Assembly (NCBI GenBank): GCA_020445255.1
Contig: JAGRGY010000029.1
Span: forward strand, 456 to 64,455
Direction of reading: 5' to 3'
Length of the DNA: 64,000 nt
From: Gammaproteobacteria bacterium
Lineage (GTDB): Bacteria > Pseudomonadota > Gammaproteobacteria > Chromatiales > Chromatiaceae
The position numbers and the translations under genes were made by a program. Shown here piece by piece: positions 60,864-64,000 of the stretch. Under the pieces are notes generated by a model, which saw only the letters and a list, made by a program, of their open reading frames with translations, was not told the origin of the DNA and ran no database searches. How positions within the stretch are numbered: position 1 is the first letter of the stretch; every line of letters begins with the position of its first letter.

Positions 60864-61395
60864 ACAACTGATGGCGCGTTACCGCGACGGCGACGCGGCG
60901 GCCTTCGACACGCTGTACCGCCGGCATCGCGGCCCGGTGTTTCGCTACGTGAAGCGGCTGGCCGCCGCCGGCATGGATGCCGAGGCGCTGTTCCAGGACG
61001 CGTGGATGCGCGTGATTCAAGCGCGCACTCAATGGCGCCGCGGCGAATCCTTTCGACCGTGGTTGTATCGCATCGCCCACAATCGGGTCGTCGACGAACT
61101 GCGTCGCCACGGTCACGTCGCCGTCGATGACGAGCACGATCCCGATGCCGTGCCGTCGGCGACGCCGGACCAGGTGCTCGTGCAGTGGTGGCGCGACTGT
61201 GTCGAGCGCCTGATGCAGTTGCTCGGCAGGCTGCCGGAGACGCAGCGCAGTGCGTTTCTGCTGCGCGAGGAGGCCGGGCTCAGCCTGGAACAGATCGGGC
61301 AGGTGACAGGCGTCGGTCACGAGACGGTCAAGAGCCGACTGCGCTACGCCATGCGCCGGTTGCGCGACGGCCTGGAGGGTTGCGATGACGGATAG
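60847..61395 (+). CDS. ECF-type RNA polymerase sigma factor
   Basis: A 182-aa sigma-70 family protein with regions 2 and 4. Region 2 is AAFDTLYRRHRGPVFRYVKRL (in parts, about 18-38) and ALFQDAWMRVIQARTQW; SFRPWLYRIAHNRVVDELRR follows. Region 4 reads LPETQRSAFLLREEAGLSLEQIG (in parts, about 128), ending in VGHETVKSRLRYAMRRLRD. ATG 60,847 lies inside the end of the VWA gene; a longer frame exists upstream but is that gene's shadow. Presumed to be held by the next gene's product. Confidence 0.88.
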   Translation: MTETDEQLMARYRDGDAAAFDTLYRRHRGPVFRYVKRLAAAGMDAEALFQDAWMRVIQARTQWRRGESFRPWLYRIAHNRVVDELRRHGHVAVDDEHDPDAVPSATPDQVLVQWWRDCVERLMQLLGRLPETQRSAFLLREEAGLSLEQIGQVTGVGHETVKSRLRYAMRRLRDGLEGCDDG

Positions 61396-61954
61396 CGACG
61401 AACGCCTGTCGACATTGTACCGGCGTACCCCGCGTGACGAGCCCGGCGACGCCAGCGACCGCCTGATCCGGGCCGCGGCGCGCACGGCGCTGTTTTCTTC
61501 GCGGCGCAGGGGCCTGGTCCCCTGGGCCGTCGCGGCAACGCTGGTGGTCGGCGTCGGCGTCGGCTGGCGGGTGTTGCAGATGGCGCCGAACGAGTTCGAC
61601 GCAAGACCGCAGGTGGAACAGGTCGACGCGTTGCGGGTACCGGCGCGGCCGCCACTTGCCGATACAGAGTCATCGGCAGACGCGGCCATGCCGCGTGCCA
61701 CCGCTCCCGAGCCGGCTGTCCGGCGAATGCGCGAGGCGCCCACGGCGTGGGCCGTCGAACGCCGCAGCGTCGGTGCAGCGGCAGCGCTGTCCAAGGAGGT
61801 GCCCGGCGATTGCGGGCCTGACGATCCCGGCGACGACGCGACACCGACGGCCTGGCGCGGGGCGATCGATGCCGCGCGCAGGCGTGGCGATTCGGGCGCA
61901 CAACGGTGTCTGGAACGGCGCTACCGCGAGCGCTTTGACGCCATGGACCAGTGA
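61385..61954 (+). CDS. Anti-sigma-factor-like single-pass membrane protein
   Basis: A 189-aa protein starting inside the end of the sigma gene. Residues 1-50 are cytoplasmic and charged (LSTLYRRTPRDEPGDASDRL), one helix (LVPWAVAATLVVGVGVGWRVL, about 44-64) and an Ala/Pro/Arg-rich periplasmic part with a late helix (WRGAIDAARRRGDSGAQRCL). No zinc-binding HxxxCxxC motif is present. Size, topology and position after an ECF sigma factor suggest an anti-sigma or a sensor partner. Confidence 0.6.
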   Translation: MTDSDERLSTLYRRTPRDEPGDASDRLIRAAARTALFSSRRRGLVPWAVAATLVVGVGVGWRVLQMAPNEFDARPQVEQVDALRVPARPPLADTESSADAAMPRATAPEPAVRRMREAPTAWAVERRSVGAAAALSKEVPGDCGPDDPGDDATPTAWRGAIDAARRRGDSGAQRCLERRYRERFDAMDQ

Positions 61955-61989
61955 CAACGGTGCCGGAGACGGGGCCGCCGCCCGCCGCT

Positions 61990-62014
61990 CCAGCGCTCAG
62001 TAGGCGAGCGCTGG
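61990..62014. terminator. Hairpin at the convergent end of the anti-sigma-like and GumC-like genes
   Basis: Perfect 9-base-pair stem CCAGCGCTC/GAGCGCTGG with a seven-base loop that includes the stop codon of the GumC-like gene. Likely a shared terminator; no T tract on either side. Confidence 0.5.
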
Positions 62015-63979
62015 ATAGACGAAATCGATGTGCTCGACCGCGCGCGTCCCGTCGGGAGGCGAAAAGTCCCGCAGGGCGCGCAGGATATCCGGTGGGATCA
62101 TGCCGACGCGCGCGACGAGTGCGTCGTCGTCTATTCCCTGCCGGAGCAGGTAAACGACGAAGGTGTGCCACAGGCTCATGGCGTTGACCGTATTCGGTTC
62201 GGCCAGACCTGCGGCCTGCGCCGCGCCGCGCAGGTGGTGATCGAGTTCGGCGACCGGCATCGCGCCATGCGTATCGTTCGGGGCATGCACCAGGCCGTCG
62301 AGCCGGCGCCAGGCGCCGGACGCGAGCGAAATGCTGCGTGCACTTGCACCGGGCACCTCGAGCCGGTTGCGTGCAGGGTCGAGCAGATCGCGGTGGATCA
62401 TTTGCAGTTCGTACGGCGACACGCCGGACAGCAACAGCGCGGCGCACAGGTTGACGCGTGTATCGCTGGCGTCCATCAGGACCTGCACTTCGCCGCCACC
62501 CAGTTCGCGCGGCAGCACCGGTACAGGAGGTGAAGCAGGCTGCGCCGGTGCGGTCAGCGACGCGGCGTGCTGCATGTGGTCGAGGCGGTAGTCGCGGTCT
62601 GAGTGACCGCTCAACGCGGCTTGCGGCTCACCGGTCACGATTCGCACGCCAACGTAGGGTGGCGCCTGCTGCGTCTTCGGCTTCTCGCTCAGGTATTCGG
62701 TCAGCCAGGTCCCGAACAGTGCGAGCAACAGTGCGGCGCCGAGTGCGATCATCAGGTCACGGTTGTAATCCGGGTGGATGGGTCGACTCGGGAGGCCGGC
62801 ACGGTCGACGATCTGCATGGGCGGAAAGTCCTTTTCGTTTTTGACCTGTATCTGGGCCAGCCGCTCGCGGTTGTCGGCGAGGAGTGTTTCGAGTCGTGAG
62901 AGATTCTCCTTCAACCGGGTAAAGGTCTCGTAACGCTCGTTGAACTGCTGTACGTCGACCTGCTGCGATTCCAACTGGGCCTGGATGGCTTCGAGTGAGC
63001 GCTGCGCGGTGGCAACCTGCTGGTTGGCCTCGTCGCGTACGGTCTGATTGGCGATGGCGAGGGCGCTGTTAAGTTCCTGCTGGCGTGCACCCAACTCCTG
63101 CGGCAGGGCCTTGAGCACCGGGTCGCGGTCGAGATAGTTCTGCGTATACTTTCCGCGCAGGTTGGTCAGGAGCCCCTGGATACGCTGCACCTCGAGTCGC
63201 AGGAAGGCAATCTGCTCCTTCTGCTGATCTGGCACGACCGTTTCGCCGCGCGCGATGGCGTCGTCGATTGCGGCCTTGCGTGCGCGCGCCTCGATCAGTT
63301 GCTCGCGGCTCTTGTTCAACGAGTTGTTGAGTCCCTTCAGCGACGCGAGTGACTGGTTTTCATCGCGTTCCAAACCGACGATCTGATTCTGTTCGCGGAA
63401 CGCACGCAGCGCCTCGCGCGCCTGTTCGACCTTCGCTTCGAGGCGGATGCGCTCGTCCTCGATCTCACGGGTGGTTGTGCCGGTGGCGGCATCGATCTGT
63501 TCGGCGCGAAAAACCTGGTACGCATCGGCCCAACTGTTCACGACGCGTTGCAGCAACGTGGGATCGTCACCCTCGGCGCGCAGTTCGAGCAGATTGGTGT
63601 CCGGAACGGATGCCACGTCGAGCAGCATGCGCAACCGGTCGGCGTCGACGGAGACCGGATCGTCGGCCTCGGCGAGTCTACGGCCGACGCGTCCCAGCAG
63701 GTCATCACCCAGCAGCAGGCGGCCCTGGATGGCGACGTGTTCGGCGTCGGCGACCGATGCCTTGGCGTCGATCGCCTTTGGCTTGACGGTCAGGATCTGC
63801 GCCGAGGCGCGGTACACGGGCGACTGCGAGTACACGATCACGACACCGGCCACGCCGGCGATCAGCAGGATCGACAGGAACACCTTCCAGCGCCGCCAAC
63901 CGCCTCGACCTTGCTCGGGATGCGCGATGGGAGTCGGTCCCTGAATCAGTTCGACGCTGGGGAGTTGTCGCTTGTCCAC
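61997..63979 (-). CDS. Wzz/GumC-like polysaccharide chain protein with recombinase-like C terminus
   Basis: A 660-aa protein. An N-terminal helix (VFLSILLIAGVAGVVIVYSQ, about 33-52), a Wzz periplasmic block (VYRASAQILTVKPKA), a long coiled coil (about 165-385) and a second helix (LMIALGAALLLALFGTWLTEYLS, about 410-432) form the usual GumC/PCP architecture with no tyrosine kinase. The C-terminal part (about 480-660) reads like a tyrosine recombinase fold: VNLCAALLLSGVSPYELQMI, then RNRLEVPG, then SLWHTFVVYLLRQGIDDDAL. The catalytic Arg, His/Arg and Tyr residues are missing. The window ends just beyond its start. Confidence 0.82.
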   Translation of the reverse strand: MDKRQLPSVELIQGPTPIAHPEQGRGGWRRWKVFLSILLIAGVAGVVIVYSQSPVYRASAQILTVKPKAIDAKASVADAEHVAIQGRLLLGDDLLGRVGRRLAEADDPVSVDADRLRMLLDVASVPDTNLLELRAEGDDPTLLQRVVNSWADAYQVFRAEQIDAATGTTTREIEDERIRLEAKVEQAREALRAFREQNQIVGLERDENQSLASLKGLNNSLNKSREQLIEARARKAAIDDAIARGETVVPDQQKEQIAFLRLEVQRIQGLLTNLRGKYTQNYLDRDPVLKALPQELGARQQELNSALAIANQTVRDEANQQVATAQRSLEAIQAQLESQQVDVQQFNERYETFTRLKENLSRLETLLADNRERLAQIQVKNEKDFPPMQIVDRAGLPSRPIHPDYNRDLMIALGAALLLALFGTWLTEYLSEKPKTQQAPPYVGVRIVTGEPQAALSGHSDRDYRLDHMQHAASLTAPAQPASPPVPVLPRELGGGEVQVLMDASDTRVNLCAALLLSGVSPYELQMIHRDLLDPARNRLEVPGASARSISLASGAWRRLDGLVHAPNDTHGAMPVAELDHHLRGAAQAAGLAEPNTVNAMSLWHTFVVYLLRQGIDDDALVARVGMIPPDILRALRDFSPPDGTRAVEHIDFVYPALAY

Positions 63980-64000
63980 GTGCGTATCCTGCGTTGTCCG

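Overview
The window joins two unlike pieces of DNA. Bases 1 to about 26,125 are a mobile, mobilisable genomic island. From about 26,200 to the end the sequence is a uniformly GC-rich chromosomal backbone. Its gene content (an Xps-ordered type II secretion operon, a CHASE2 cyclase with a FecR/TPR outer-membrane protein, a GumC-like polysaccharide protein, an SbmA-like transporter) suggests a gammaproteobacterium, perhaps of the Chromatiales or Xanthomonadales type. I cannot fix the genus from sequence alone.

Island, left part (123-14,147): a phosphorothioate-type defence cassette. A cysteine desulfurase (SspA-like) is divergent from a DUF4007 protein (SspB), a large P-loop ATPase (SspC) and a PAPS-reductase-fold protein (SspD), the expected layout for single-strand DNA sulfur modification. 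No sspE is seen. Instead there is a protein with two GHKL ATPase domains, a receiver-like protein, a small helical protein and a second GHKL ATPase. By position these probably form an SspFGH-like restriction or effector module. The first two are visibly AT-richer than the rest.

Island, right part (14,256-26,125): an exported Cys-containing protein, the C-terminal remnant of a plasmid-type ParB-like gene, an ardA antirestriction gene, a 59-aa gene too short for routine ORF calling, an exported protein, a Sec-signal Rhs/YD-repeat polymorphic toxin with an AT-rich swapped toxin tip and two probable immunity genes, and a mobilisation block (small gene, MOB relaxase, MobC-like accessory protein). 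The island ends at a candidate oriT, a strong terminator and a tRNA T-arm-like sequence that may be the attachment site. Defence (Ssp), anti-defence (ArdA), competition (Rhs) and transfer (Mob) thus travel together.

Backbone: an endonuclease/exonuclease/phosphatase-family enzyme; a frameshifted half-size GDT1 transporter; an SbmA-like transporter; a two-haem-motif exported protein and a PhoX/DUF839 phosphatase-like protein; the complete operon gspE-F-G-H-I-J-K-L-M-N-D on the minus strand with gspN in place of gspC; a peptidoglycan-binding protein; an N-acyltransferase fused to a CRP-like regulator, followed by a separate Crp/Fnr regulator and a CHASE2-adenylate cyclase, which together look like a local cyclic-nucleotide circuit; a FecR-TPR-beta-barrel protein; an HD hydrolase; a DUF2130 coiled-coil protein; a WYL regulator; a YfbK-like VWA lipoprotein overlapping an ECF sigma factor and an anti-sigma-like membrane protein; and a Wzz/GumC protein whose C terminus looks like a catalytically dead tyrosine recombinase.

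The most interesting items are the SspBCD plus GHKL/receiver/GHKL cassette and the GumC-recombinase-like fusion. Family names here come from motif recognition; no database search was run.
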